The notes: generated by a model from the sequence alone, not told the origin. A stretch of DNA of 64,000 nt from Tethya wilhelma (GCA_964030475.1 CAXIPT010000001.1:5569652-5633651); one strand, 5' to 3'. Shown: positions 47,601 through 62,627, numbered from the stretch's first letter. Made by a program: numbers and translations.

Positions 47601-50600
47601 CTCAAACCCTTGCCAGAATGGAGGAAGGTGTTTGAATGAGGTAGACGGGACTTACAGCTGCCAGTGCACTCGATACTTTCACGGTATGAATTGTGACACA
47701 CCTCTACTCCCGCCAGACTTGTGTGATGATGAACCATGCTCACCTAATGCTACTTGTACTTCTGGTCCAGACGATTTCACTTGCTCATGCACACCAGGAT
47801 TCTCTGGAAGAGATTGCTCTCAGAGTTCTCCACCATCCTCCTCCTCTCCCTGTGACTCCAACCCCTGCCAACATGGAGGGACGTGCAACGACATGAACGA
47901 TGGTAGTACGTATTCGTGCACATGTTCCTTAGGATTCACTGGTGGGAATTGTCAGACAAACATTGAGGACTGCACTGCTGAGTCCTGTTTGAATGGTGGA
48001 CTGTGTCTCGATGGAGTGGGAGGGTTTGTCTGCAACTGTTCCTCTAGAAACACCGGAAGATCTTGCGAGGTGTTTTGCCCTGATAGTCGAGAAGGGGAGT
48101 TCTGTGAGACTATGATAGAGTACTGCTCCACTGAAGGGAGGTGTCTCAATGGAGGTACATGTGTGGAAGAGGTGGGAGGCTTCAGGTGTGCGTGCACTCC
48201 GGCCTATACAGGAGTTGCTTGTGAAGTGGTCTACGACTGTACCAATATTGAGTGCCTGAATGGAGGCACGTGTGAGGAAGCCACCACTGGTGTCTACCAG
48301 TGTGACTGTGGGGAGGGATTTGAAGGCCCACGCTGCGAACTACTCACTGTGAGCTTCTCTGGATCACCGTCACTCAACAGCTATCGTGCTTACAACTCCT
48401 TGGACATCAGCGGACAAGGGAATGTATCGTTTGAATTTGCTACTCTTGAGAGGGACGGACTGCTCCTGTACAACACCCAATACCAGAGAGGGGAGAGTGC
48501 GGACTTTATTGCAGTGGAGATTGTAGGGGGGCTCCTGAGGGTGGGTGTGTCTCAGGGGGAGGACAGTGCAGTGGTGAGTGTGATGAGCAGTGCTGTGAGC
48601 GTCAGCGATGGCCAGTGGCATCAACTGAGAATTGAAACCAGTGGGCAGGTGAGAACTCAGTGTTAATGGTTTTGTTTTGTGATGTCTCAGTCTGTATGTG
48701 TATATTGCATTGTAACTGGGGTACATAGTGCTCAGTGTTGTTTGGCATTTTTGAGGTGGTGCTGTATATAGAGTGATTATCACGGTCCATGTCCTCTCCA
48801 ATAAACATTGAATCTGTTTGTGTGCATTGGGAATATGGTGATAAGTCTTGATGGTATTCACATCCTGGTGGTGCGGGTCGTGAAAGCATTAATTGCTGAC
48901 TGCTAATGATTATGCATGTGTTGTTGCTTTTGATTGAGTCTGTTCTTTACCATCTTTATGAGGTGGCTGTCTACTGTACTCCATGATTGTATTGTGTTGT
49001 GTTGCAATGCATGGATGATGAATTGTTTGTCCTTTCTCTTTACTAGAGAGTACGTGTTCTTCTTGACTTCTGTCAGCTGTTTGAAGAGGGTCTACTGGCA
49101 CTAGCTGATTGCAGTTCTTCAGCCACCACTGTAGGAGACAAAAGGTACCTACTATTTTTCCAAGAAGAGGTTATTGTAACAAAATTAATTTTGAATACTA
49201 TCACTTAATTGGGTACAGTTTTCTTGACCTTGGTCTTCCTCTATGGTTTGGTGGAGTGCCAGCTGCAGTCCCCATGTCTTCTAGCCGCCACATTTCCAGC
49301 CGTGGGATCACAGCCTGTGTGAGGAGGGTCTACATTGGTGGTGAGCTGCTCGACCTGGAGAGTCATTTGATGGAGGAGAATTCGGCTCCTGGGTGTGCAG
49401 CAATAGAGGGAGTATGTCTCAGTGAGCCTTCAGTGTGTGGTGAGGGTGAGTGTGTGCCTATGATAGGGAGTCACAGGTGCATATGCCCTCCTCAAGTGGC
49501 TGGAAGCAGCTGTGAGAATGGTAAGTGTACTGTATGACTATCTCAATGCATTTTGTGATACTGCCACTTTTCTCTTCTTGTGTATACAGCTTCTGAATCA
49601 CTGATGTTTGGAGGACGCACATTTGCACAGTATACGTTAACCTCAAATCAACTCTCTTTGGTCAGTCCAAGGAAGAGACGCCAGGACAATAGCCAAGCCT
49701 CCTTGAGAACTTCCATTAGTGAACAATTCAGTCTGAGATTTAGGACAGAGGTGGAGGATGGAACACTCTTTCAGCTGGGCAGCCCAGTGAATGGAGATGT
49801 GGCATTCATTGAGGTATGTATGTACAAGTGGAAAATGAATACAGATTATAATTGTTGTAGTTACCTCTCCCTCAATGTCATCACACACGCACTCACTCCC
49901 ATGCTCCATTAACTGCAGCTGGAGAGTGGTGTCCTTGTCTATGGTGTCAATCTTGGCTCAGGAGAGGAGAGAGTCCCTCTACCACAGACTCACCCTGTCA
50001 CTGATGCTCAGTGGCACTACTTTGAAGCTTCAAGATTAGCTTTCGATCTCACGCTCACTCTCGACAATCTAACGTTCTCCCACACTCTTGGAGGAGCCCA
50101 TATAAAGCTGGACATCAACACCTCTAGCATTTATGCTGGAGGTAGACCCCCTGCCAATGCTAGCACTAGCACAGCTGTTGCCAACCCTTACACTGGATGT
50201 TTACAGGATCTCAGAGTGGGTGGCAACATGCTTCCAACTGTTGGCACCAATACATTTGCATCTGTTGTGTTTGGTGGTAGTGAGCCCATCTCCAGGCGTT
50301 GTGCTCTACAAGGCTGTTTTCCTCACCCTTGTGGACCGACAGGCAACTGTACCGAGCAGGGAGATACGGACTACCTCTGTTCGTGCAGTGATGGGAGTAC
50401 ACAAGCTTCACAACCATGCCCGGATCCAGTATCTCCTTCGCAATACACTTTAGTCATCGTCATTGCATGTGTGGCTGGAGTATTGATAATATGTGTGATC
50501 ATAATTCTACTAGGTAAGTTACAATAGATCTATATAATATTTGCACACAACCTCTACTTCAGACTGCCTTTTAAATCATAATATTATTACAATTTCCCTT

Positions 50601-51162
50601 GTGTACAGGTATGCTGTGGTATGTACAACGAAAGAGAGAAAAATATGAACTGAATGTACAAACAACCAATAGAAACCGAGACCTGTTCAATTTGGATGGT
50701 CGTAACTGTCTGGTCATCAGCAACGATCCTGGAGGAGGGGAACAAGACACTTCCATGACGGCCGACAGGTTCCAAGAACAGTACGGATATTTACCCTCTC
50801 AGGACGATGAGGGATCTTCACAGGAGAGCCTCACAAAGAAGTCCCTTGATCTCGAGACTCCAACCTCTAAACTCACGGCCATGTTGACCCAGAGAATAGA
50901 TGCTGCAAATGAGGAGCTAGCTGATGTTGATTCTATGAGGCAGTTTTGTGAGGAGGGCTCTGATTCAGAAAACATCAGTCTCTCGTCGATATGCTCTGAA
51001 GTGGACAGTGACGAGGAGTATACGATTGAGAGACTGAGAAATGCAGGACCAGAGTTTGCTGCTTTCGTGGATCTATTCGAGTGTTTGTTAGAAGAAGAAA
51101 ATGATGATGTGGACAGTGCTACCTCTCAAGTTGCTCATACTGGAAAAACACAGGAGAATTGA
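41692..51162 (+). CDS. Classical-type cadherin with EGF and laminin-G repeats and catenin-binding tail
   Basis: Type-I membrane adhesion receptor. The start at 41692 precedes signal segment FIFSLQIFLLLHW. About 14 cadherin repeats follow, ended by linkers such as VLDINDNSPQF, TITDVNDNAPRF, DVGDENDNRPFF and VVDVNDEPPVF; several linkers are degenerate (ESDSTPRF, GSRNSHSPRF). A non-EC domain (about 46230-46800) resembles the extra domain of invertebrate classical cadherins. Then come about 12 EGF-like modules (46810-48340), laminin G, EGF, laminin G (GCLQDLRVGGNMLP), a Cys-rich EGF-like module, TM (YTLVIVIACVAGVLIICVII) and a cytoplasmic tail (50609-51162). The tail holds NDPGGGEQD, like the p120-binding core, and ISLSSICSEVDSDEEY followed by NAGPEFAAFVDLFE, like the beta-catenin-binding region of E-cadherin. 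The first coding exon is about 7 kb without introns; later exons start near 49047, 49218, 49590, 49919 and 50609. Total is about 2,850 residues. Confidence 0.9.
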
Positions 51163-51474
51163 TTATTAAATTTTTTTAACACTACGGCAACCTGTTCACT
51201 TGGGCTATTTATAATTTCCACAAGCAATAATTTTCTACATGATGCAAGCAATATTTTCTTTTTATACTTTATAATAGTAATAATATTATTATTATTTAAT
51301 ATGCAGCCATTTTTCCCCCTTGTAATTCCTTCCTTCTGTCTCTGCTCTACAACATGAATATTTTTACAACATCATGAATAAAAACAGTGGCCATAATATT
51401 GCAGTGTAAACAGATGGGTGTGTACCCATGCAAGAAGCCTATATAGATCATATAATATTATATCAGAAGTTTAA
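51163..51474. other. Spacer between cadherin and pseudokinase
   Basis: AT-rich 3' UTR and promoter sequence with several AATAAT/ATGAATAAAA poly(A)-like stretches. No gene is seen. Confidence 0.6.
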
Positions 51475-51900
51475 ATGCTACATGGAAATGGATTATGTCC
51501 ACTTAGAGTTTGTGATTTGGTTGCTTTTCTCACTTTGTACAGTGTCCAAGGTAGGTTGAAATATCAAAGTTTTAATGATTGCATGTTGAGGGGGGAGGGG
51601 CTGAAATTGGCTGTACCTTGTTTTATACTCACTACAAATCTAATTTTTGATTTCTTTCCATTAATTTTATAGGGACAGAATAGTAGCAACGGTGAGTAGT
51701 ATACATGACATTGTGTGAAGATTGCAATGAGACTCACACATTAGTTGTCAATGTCACTGGTTTCAATACAGATGCTGCTAACTTTGAGTGGTACATCTGG
51801 TTGATCATTGCCCTTGGTTTCAGCATCGCAGTCATCCTACTGGGTGCTTCTATGTTCTATATTATTCGCAGTTGTAGAAAGTGAGTCACACTGTATATAT

Positions 51901-51933
<33 letters not shown>

Positions 51934-53294
51934 AGGATACTCAATCCTAAGCCAGGAAGGAGAAGAAGAGGAGGAGACCGTGTAAACGATATTCAGCTAA
52001 AAGAAGAAACTGAAATGAATTTTCAAGGATTAGGTAAGCATTATAATATAGTAGATTGACTACAGTATGTCTTGAAGTCAGTGGTACAGTTCATAATAAT
52101 AACCATAACCTCCATTCACCACTAAGGTGAGAGCTCTGAGATACCCCGTGGAGACATCAGGCTGGTGACACAACTGGGAATTGGAGAGTTTGGACCAATT
52201 TACGATGCTGAGGTGAAATTGGGAGTGAACTCTGTTTCCAGAGCTCTAGTCAAAGTAAGAGAGAGATTCTACACATTATACATCACTACAGTCATGTATA
52301 TATATATATATATATCCTCTAGATTTTCCAGCAAGGTACAAATCAAGACCTTGTTACTTTTAGGGAAGACATTGAAGTACTAATGTGAGCCAGCTTTATT
52401 AGTAGATAGACCAATAATGAATGACCTGAGTCTGAATCTATTTCCAGGAGTTTTGATCACCCTCAAGTGGCTAAAGTGTTTGGTGTGGTTTCACGCTCTC
52501 CATTCTACATTGTCATGGAACTGACAGTAAATGGAGACCTCAAGTCCTTCCTCTTGGCATCACAGTCTTCAGATCCAACCAAGAACCAACTGTGAGTGTG
52601 TCAGTCTATGGATACTATCAAGTTATTCATTAATTCTTGCATTATAATAATTATATACATGCAGGATTACGATGCCTCAACTCATTGCTATGACAGCAGA
52701 TGTTGCTGCGGGATTAGCCTATTTGGAATCGCTTAGTTACATTCATAAAGATATTGCTGCCAGAAGTTGTGTGGTCACTCAGAGTCTTGGAGTCAAAATT
52801 GCAGGTATACAAGATGCAAATTTTGGATTCTTGATATCTATGCTAAAATTTATTCAATGAACATTCACTAGACTTCAAAGTTGGACGTTTCTTGTTTCGA
52901 AGTGAGTATGCAGTCCAAGCTGATGGGTCTCTAATGCCTCTCAGGTGGATGGCACCAGAAACAATACAGCGTAACACATTCAACCTTTACACTAGTGTTT
53001 GGTGAGCTGACATGAAATTGCAGCTATTTTGAAGTGCACGAGCACTATTTAGTGCGGATTGAAACACCCATCTTTAGGTCATTTGGAGTCTTGATGTGGG
53101 AGGTGACTAGTCGTGGGTTCTTTCCTTACGCCGAGATGGACAATGTGGATGTGGTGACATCAGTGTGCCAAGACCAGAACAAGTTACCGGCTCCAGCAGA
53201 CTGCCCAGACCAAGTGTAAGTGTCATGGTGTGTGTAATACAGCATGGTGAATGTAAGTATGACATTGTGTAGATTTTGCAGTCGTACACTTGTN

Positions 53295-53361
<67 letters not shown>

Positions 53362-53486
53362 ATCAAATTATGCTCAAATGCTGGTCAAACAACCCAAAGA
53401 AAAGACCAAATATGGAGTCGGTCAGACGGCAACTAGAGTCAAGTATTCTCACAAACCGATATACACCACTCCCATATAACACCTAA
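51475..53486 (+). CDS. Membrane tyrosine pseudokinase, PTK7-like kinase domain, tiny ectodomain
   Basis: Proposed first exon 51475-51550 (MLHGNGLCPLRV..., hydrophobic, signal-like) can join in phase to the exon at 51772 (DAANFEWYIWLIIALG, TM helix IAVILLGASMFYII). Juxtamembrane GRRRRGGDRVND follows, then the kinase fold. The P-loop is LGIGEFGPIYDAE and the beta3 Lys is in RALVKIF. The alpha-C position has Asp instead of Glu (FREDIEVL). The catalytic loop is YIHKDIAARSCVV (HRD Asp kept, loop Asn replaced by Ser). DFG is DFK, and alpha-F SDVW is TSVW. MPLRWMAPETIQRNTFN, FGVLMWEVTSRG and the C-lobe LKCWSNNPKKRPNMESVRRQ close the domain, stop 53484-53486. These losses predict little or no catalysis. 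Overall it most resembles PTK7/CCK4-type kinases, but without their Ig ectodomain. The start is the least certain part. Confidence 0.78.
51902..51932. repeat. (CA)n array at a pseudokinase acceptor
   Basis: This sense CA array ends 3 nt before the CCAG acceptor of the exon ILNPKPGRRRRGG. Confidence 0.95.
53294..53358. repeat. (CA)n array with N join, abutting the last pseudokinase exon
   Basis: N 53294 is followed by about 64 bp of CA, whose last CACAG is itself the 3' splice site of the final coding exon (YQIMLKCWSNN). Confidence 0.95.
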
Positions 53487-53705
53487 ACACATGTCCTGTG
53501 AGATGTAGACTGTATGGACACAATGTTACATGATGTTGTATGTCTCACACTACACCATAAACATACTACACATACAAACACCAAAGAGAATAAAACATAA
53601 TTTAGTGCATAATATTTTTTTAAATCTATGTATATACACAAGTGCATTTCTTTGAGAGTTGAATATAATAAAATTTTATTGACAGTTGTGAAGGGAGTCA
53701 CTGAA

Positions 53706-55079
53706 TTATGACGGCAATGTATAGTTTAATCTTTTGAATCTTTTTAAAGCTTTGTTAATATCTTGAGGAGTCATTGAAGCAATTTGTTTGTTTACTCTAT
53801 CTCTGTCAATGTCCACGCCTATTCTCCTGGATCTCTCAATAAATAGCTCCAGTCCAAATTCGTACAGCTCCAAGTCCAGACTGTTCACACTCAATATCCT
53901 ATTGAGCAGTGTGGTGTTGTTCCAGAGATCCTGTAGAATGGGAGTCGAATGAAGTTCACTCACATTCCTCTGTACTATTGAAGAGGCAAATTTAACATCA
54001 AACGTTTTCTCAAACAAAGTGCAAGTCTCCTCAAGGAATTCTGTGATGCCAAAGAAGGCTAAATGTTGAAGGTTGTCCTTTGCATTTTCTAGAATGTGCC
54101 GGTTGCGTTCTTTTTTTGTGTAAAGTGTTTTATTGTAACAGCCAACCACTTTCAAGTCAGCCAAGGCCATTGTCTGCCGATTGTTTGCCCAGTTGCTTTC
54201 ACAAGAGAGAAACTTGTCCAAATTGATATCTATCCAAGGCTTCTTATCGTAAAAGCCCGGGAAACAAGTCGGAACCTCATCTTCAGTGACTTCCTTCCCT
54301 CCACAATACTGCTTAGAAGCCCAACTAGCATTTCTCTGAAAGTGCAAGTACTCACTAATATATCGTAACACTGGGTGTCTCAAAGTGATCATGAAATGTA
54401 AGTGACCATTGATATTTTTGTGCGGTAAGCAATCTTGAAACTGCATCAGCGTTGCATGGGCTCCACATATCCACCCCATGTTCTTCTCAGAGACCAACCA
54501 CTGTCCCAACTCTGGCCTAAGAGGATCATGGGGACATGTCATATCACGACGATTCAGACCCTTTATCCCCAAGAGCCCATGTCTGCTACGATTGTGATTC
54601 TCAATTAAATTTTTTGCCGTTTCGGAGAGAGTACACAAGTAATTTCCATTCTTTTGCACTGTTACTAGATGTCTGACAAATGTTGACCCTCCAGTTTTTT
54701 GAATGTGAATGACTATGAGTGTATCAGTGGAGGGATCAAAGTTGATGTCGAGTGGTTTTTCATGAATTTCATGTTGTTTGCTGTTCTGATTGCTTAGACC
54801 CTTTACCCTGTGTTGAGTTGTTTGAAAATGTACACTGCCCCTTTGTAGATGTTTGTTATGCGTTGCTTCAATAACGTCTTCTTTATTTTTGCTCATCTCC
54901 AGTGTAAAGCTCTCAGGTGATGTCAACTCATTGTTTGGTTGCAAATCCTCCTTGTCAACAAAGGTGTGGTTGAGTTTCTTTCGCCCATTGAAATTTCCCA
55001 GTAGATAGACACTAGCTGTAAACGCTAACACAACTGTGATCAGTATACAAGAGCGTGGCCTAGAGAAAAAGGTGGCCAT
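53706..55079 (-). CDS. HS6ST: Heparan-sulfate 6-O-sulfotransferase
   Basis: Golgi type-II enzyme that moves sulfate from PAPS to the 6-OH of glucosamine in heparan sulfate. The start at 55077-55079 (MATFFSRPRSCILIT) puts the TM anchor (CILITVVLAFTASVYLLG) at the N-terminus. The 5'-phosphosulfate loop is IVIHIQKTGGSTFVRHLV and the 3'-phosphate site is ITLRHPVLRYISEYLHFQR. WICGAHATLMQFQDCLP, NWANNRQTMALADLKVVGCY and LAFFGITEFLEE match vertebrate HS6STs closely. It is intronless, about 457 residues from this Met, close to family size, with a stem region of about 100 residues. Its presence indicates 6-O-sulfated heparan sulfate in this animal. It is tandem with NDUFS6 on the minus strand. Confidence 0.93.
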   Translation of the reverse strand: MATFFSRPRSCILITVVLAFTASVYLLGNFNGRKKLNHTFVDKEDLQPNNELTSPESFTLEMSKNKEDVIEATHNKHLQRGSVHFQTTQHRVKGLSNQNSKQHEIHEKPLDINFDPSTDTLIVIHIQKTGGSTFVRHLVTVQKNGNYLCTLSETAKNLIENHNRSRHGLLGIKGLNRRDMTCPHDPLRPELGQWLVSEKNMGWICGAHATLMQFQDCLPHKNINGHLHFMITLRHPVLRYISEYLHFQRNASWASKQYCGGKEVTEDEVPTCFPGFYDKKPWIDINLDKFLSCESNWANNRQTMALADLKVVGCYNKTLYTKKERNRHILENAKDNLQHLAFFGITEFLEETCTLFEKTFDVKFASSIVQRNVSELHSTPILQDLWNNTTLLNRILSVNSLDLELYEFGLELFIERSRRIGVDIDRDRVNKQIASMTPQDINKALKRFKRLNYTLPS

Positions 55080-55238
55080 AATTGAAGAGTCCGATGATGC
55101 ATTGTACCAACAAACTCTATTTAGAGCGCACCAAACTGACAATGTTGTATTGTAGATCCAAGTAAGACCACTGACAAATCATATAACATACAAGTGACAT
55201 AATAAGGACTATTTGCTGTTTCTACTATTGTATATAGC

Positions 55239-55848
55239 CTAGGTTTTCGTTGTTTGTGATGTTGCTTTCGCTACAAATCTTTTTCCACAGTAACCACACA
55301 CATTGATCTCTGGCTTGTCCAGGTTGATATAAACTCTTGGATGGCCCAATGCACCTCTTCCACCGTCACACCAAACATGGTTACCTTCCACAACCACTAC
55401 AGGCTCTTCAGCAACAAGATCAATAGCAAACTTTTCATTCACCTGTATGCATTGAAGTGATATAATTACGGGTATGTAGACTTAGTATATACGTATAAAT
55501 CTGTACAGTAGCTTACCTGTTTTTGTTTGCCAACAAAACGGACATTTCTATAATCATCATCTTCCCATTGCTGCAAAGATACAAGTTAAAAGTATGTACA
55601 TGTACTCTCTATAGTATTATAGTATCTATGCTCTATCTAAGTACTAATCTAAAGCAAAAATTAATGTGATCACCCAGTTACACTTATGATTTGGTACGTG
55701 TTACCTGTCCAGTATGAGTGACCCTATCAGAGTTGAGACTAACAGCTCCCACAGAGATAGTTCTCAATGAAGCTTGTTGCCACGATATTCGTGAAGACCA
55801 CTGGCGAGAGTACCTGGAGAAACACTGAAAGAGTCTCACTGCTGACAT
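55239..55848 (-). CDS. NDUFS6: NADH dehydrogenase iron-sulfur protein 6 (complex I 13-kDa subunit)
   Basis: Zn-binding accessory subunit of the complex I N-module. Three exons: 55848-55706 (presequence [20 protein letters not shown], then DRVTHTGQ), about 55571-55518 ([13 protein letters not shown]) and 55443-55239 ([48 protein letters not shown]). The Zn ligands (one Cys, one His and the CGYC pair) are intact. By spacing it has about 135 residues, normal size. The matching human core is GGGALGHPKVYINLDK and CGYCG. Confidence 0.96.
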
Positions 55849-56038
55849 TGTTTACACTCTATATAGTGCCCACCAGATAATAATGACGTCACCACCTAAT
55901 AGTTGCACTTTTTGCAGCTGCATCTACACAATTTACCAACAAACAAAAGCCCTAACATAGCATAGAGTTGCATATAATACCATTTTAAAAGCCTCTGCTA
56001 GGTATGCATGTGTGCATCATATGAAATATAAAGTATGG

Positions 56039-58390
56039 TTAAAATTTGAAGCCATAGTTAGCAGTGTTTGTTGACGGTGCTCCTGGTGGAGGGTAGGGTC
56101 CAGTTCCACCCGAGGTGGGAGCAGGAGGATAGGAGGACCCTGGCTGCTGGTGATAAGGGTTAAAAGGAGCTGTACCTGTTGAGCCTCTTTGATGAGGATC
56201 AAACTGAAAAATGGAAAGAGGTACAGACATTATCACTACAATTGTGAAGTTGGTATTGTATCGGCTATGCAAAATTAAATGAGTGAACAGACTAAGTTGC
56301 CTAACTAGAATTATATACTTACAGCTACTTGTCCAAAAGAACTCCCAGCAACAGAAGAGTAGTTGTAGCCCCCAACTTGCTGTTGAGGGTAGCCTCCACC
56401 AGTGGGAGCACCAGTGAACCCAAACCCTATTGATGGGTTGTAAGCGGATGCAGTAGAGGATGAGTGACTCTGTGTCTGATAGTAACTACCAGTAGCAGGA
56501 GGTCTTGGTTGCATAGGATTGTAAGGTGGGTAGCTTCCTGAGTGGTAAAACAGAAACAACAATACTTAATCTATCAAGCTAGAACCTCCTCATTCGTCAC
56601 ATTGCACTCATGCATCTATCCTCACTTACCCTCTGATGGATTCTTGTGTCCATATCCTCCCTGATCACGACCAGATGGAGCTGGTGGGTAGTACTGTTGA
56701 GGATATGTGTTGGTTGGATTCACCGAGACCGGATAACCATGTTGCTGGTGGGCAGATGGAGGTTCAGATTGTGAGAAGGGATTGGTACTTGGGTATGATG
56801 AAACAGGTGGCAAACCAGAAGATGGTGCAGTGTTAGATTGTGATGCAGGAGCAGGTGGGATTGTGCCACCGTCTATATGTGTTGAAGTAGTACCACTCGG
56901 CTGTGGTGCTGATGGAGGAGGAGCCGAACCAAGGCTCTGGACAGTAGCTATCTGCACAGCTCCTTCCTCTACTGGTTTTCTAGTGGAAGACAAATTAGGT
57001 GAAGGAGTATAGTTGTACAAGTCAATTGGGTGCCCACTCTCATCAGAAGACTTTGGAAATGCTGATGGTGGATCACTTATTTTGGGATCATAAGCCTCTA
57101 GAGGAGGACTAATAGCAGGCGAGGGGCTGTAACGTTGCTCAGTTTTCCTTGCAGTGGTAGTAGTAGTGCTTGAGGAGATCTTATTGGCATCACTGTAAGT
57201 GTTGGAGCGTAGTTTACCAGGCTGCTGCTGATAAACTGAGAGAGCTTCAAATCTGCTGTTTAAGTCACTTTCATTAACTGTTGCTCTCCTTGGAGTATAC
57301 TTGTAGTCCACTGTTCTGTGACAAATCCGAAGACCGTTAACTTTCCTGAAATGTAAGAGATACACAAGTATCAATACAAGCATCTGAACATTACAGAATT
57401 CTTACTCAGTTTGTTTGTACATCTTAGACACTTTATCTCGACTTCGACAGACCATCACATCAGCTACAGCCTTCGTGGCTTTATCACGAGGAACTTTCTT
57501 CAAAGCAAGTTGCTTATGTCTCAATGGAGCAGAATCACCCTCGATAGTTTTGTGAATCACTTGAAACCCTTTGTACAGGTATCGACTTCCAGCACTAGGG
57601 ATGTAAATGTCCTCAATTATCTCATCTGCCTACAGGAGTATGGATGAATGGCTGTGTAAACTGTACCTGCTATCAGTATTATGTCAGAAGACATGCTGCC
57701 AAATTTGGAAGCCAGAGTGCTGGCATTCTTTAATTTTGAATGGGAGGCATTAGCACCATGTAAAAAATCATCACCAGCCACAACTTACGTCATTGTCCTT
57801 TGCAAAACACAGGTATCTGGTAGTATCTACTCCTCCTAGAACCTTCTCCCAGAGTTGTGCATCATGACCACAAGGACACTCTGCAACCTGAAAGTTTTAA
57901 GAGTGCTGTTATCAAAGATGGCACATCATTGCTCTTATAATAACAAGAGCCATGTTTACTTTCTTGCCTCTTCCTCCCGGCCATGCAAAGGGACCAGCTC
58001 ACATAGCTAGTTAGTTATCCATATTATTGCTAAACGCTTGCAGCATCAAATCAATCTCACTAGCCAATACATTCCACACCCAGCTATCTCCAAATTTATA
58101 TGTTACGTACTAGTGCACTAGGCCCATCATACGTAAATTATGTCTGCATCTGGGCTGGCCAAGAGACTATCATGAACACTATATTTATGTTCAAAGTTTA
58201 TCATCTCTAGAACCAAGGATATAATATCTATGCTAGAACCAACATGATTTTTGAATGAGACAGGCTCAGAATATATTACTATAAAACAACCATAAATTAA
58301 TTAATTATTTAGCTCACTTACAAGTGTATACCCTTTCGGACAGTGTGCCACGTCGGAAACAAACGCAATATCTGTCACAGGATCATCCAT
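56039..58390 (-). CDS. MABP-domain ESCRT-I subunit, MVB12-like, with proline-rich tail
   Basis: MVB12 proteins are ESCRT-I subunits that bind membranes through a MABP domain and act in sorting to multivesicular bodies. The start at 58388-58390 gives MDDPVTDIAFVSD. The MABP domain follows over three exons: CPKGYTLVAECPCGHDAQLW, VDTTRYLCFAKDND, ADEIIEDIYIPSAG, GFQVIHKTIEGDSAPLRHKQ and LALKKVPRDKATKAVADVMV, ending KVNGLRICHRTVDYKYTPRR. This matches the family order (AQLWK, TRYLCF, RKKRLCIKFIPRD). The rest (57345-56039, three exons) is a low-complexity tail rich in P, S, Q and Y. It contains one PSAP motif (SAPPPSAPQPSG), a known TSG101-UEV ligand type. The usual C-terminal UMA region of MVB12A/B is not obvious, so orthology is to the MABP part only. 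It is divergent from PRPF4B. Confidence 0.8.
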
Positions 58391-58600
58391 AACAGCCTGG
58401 AAGTGTCGCACGTCGATAGGTTGTAGTAAAATTGCTGGTATGTTGACTGGAAAGGATGGAATTTTACAACTGACCAAACCACGCCCTTTTCAGTTTGCTA
58501 TGCATTTGATCACATGACATCCACCCCACGTTTCAGTGACGTAAAGTGGTGGTGCGGTGTGTTACGTTTCAGGTTTCTTCAAATTCTTGCCCTGAACAAG
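58391..58600. promoter_or_regulatory. Divergent promoter, MVB12-like / PRPF4B
   Basis: Two housekeeping-type genes start outward from this 210-bp spacer. CACGCCC and GTGACGTAA (CRE-like, near 58537-58545) are visible; their function is inference. Confidence 0.55.
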
Positions 58601-62627
<4,027 letters not shown>

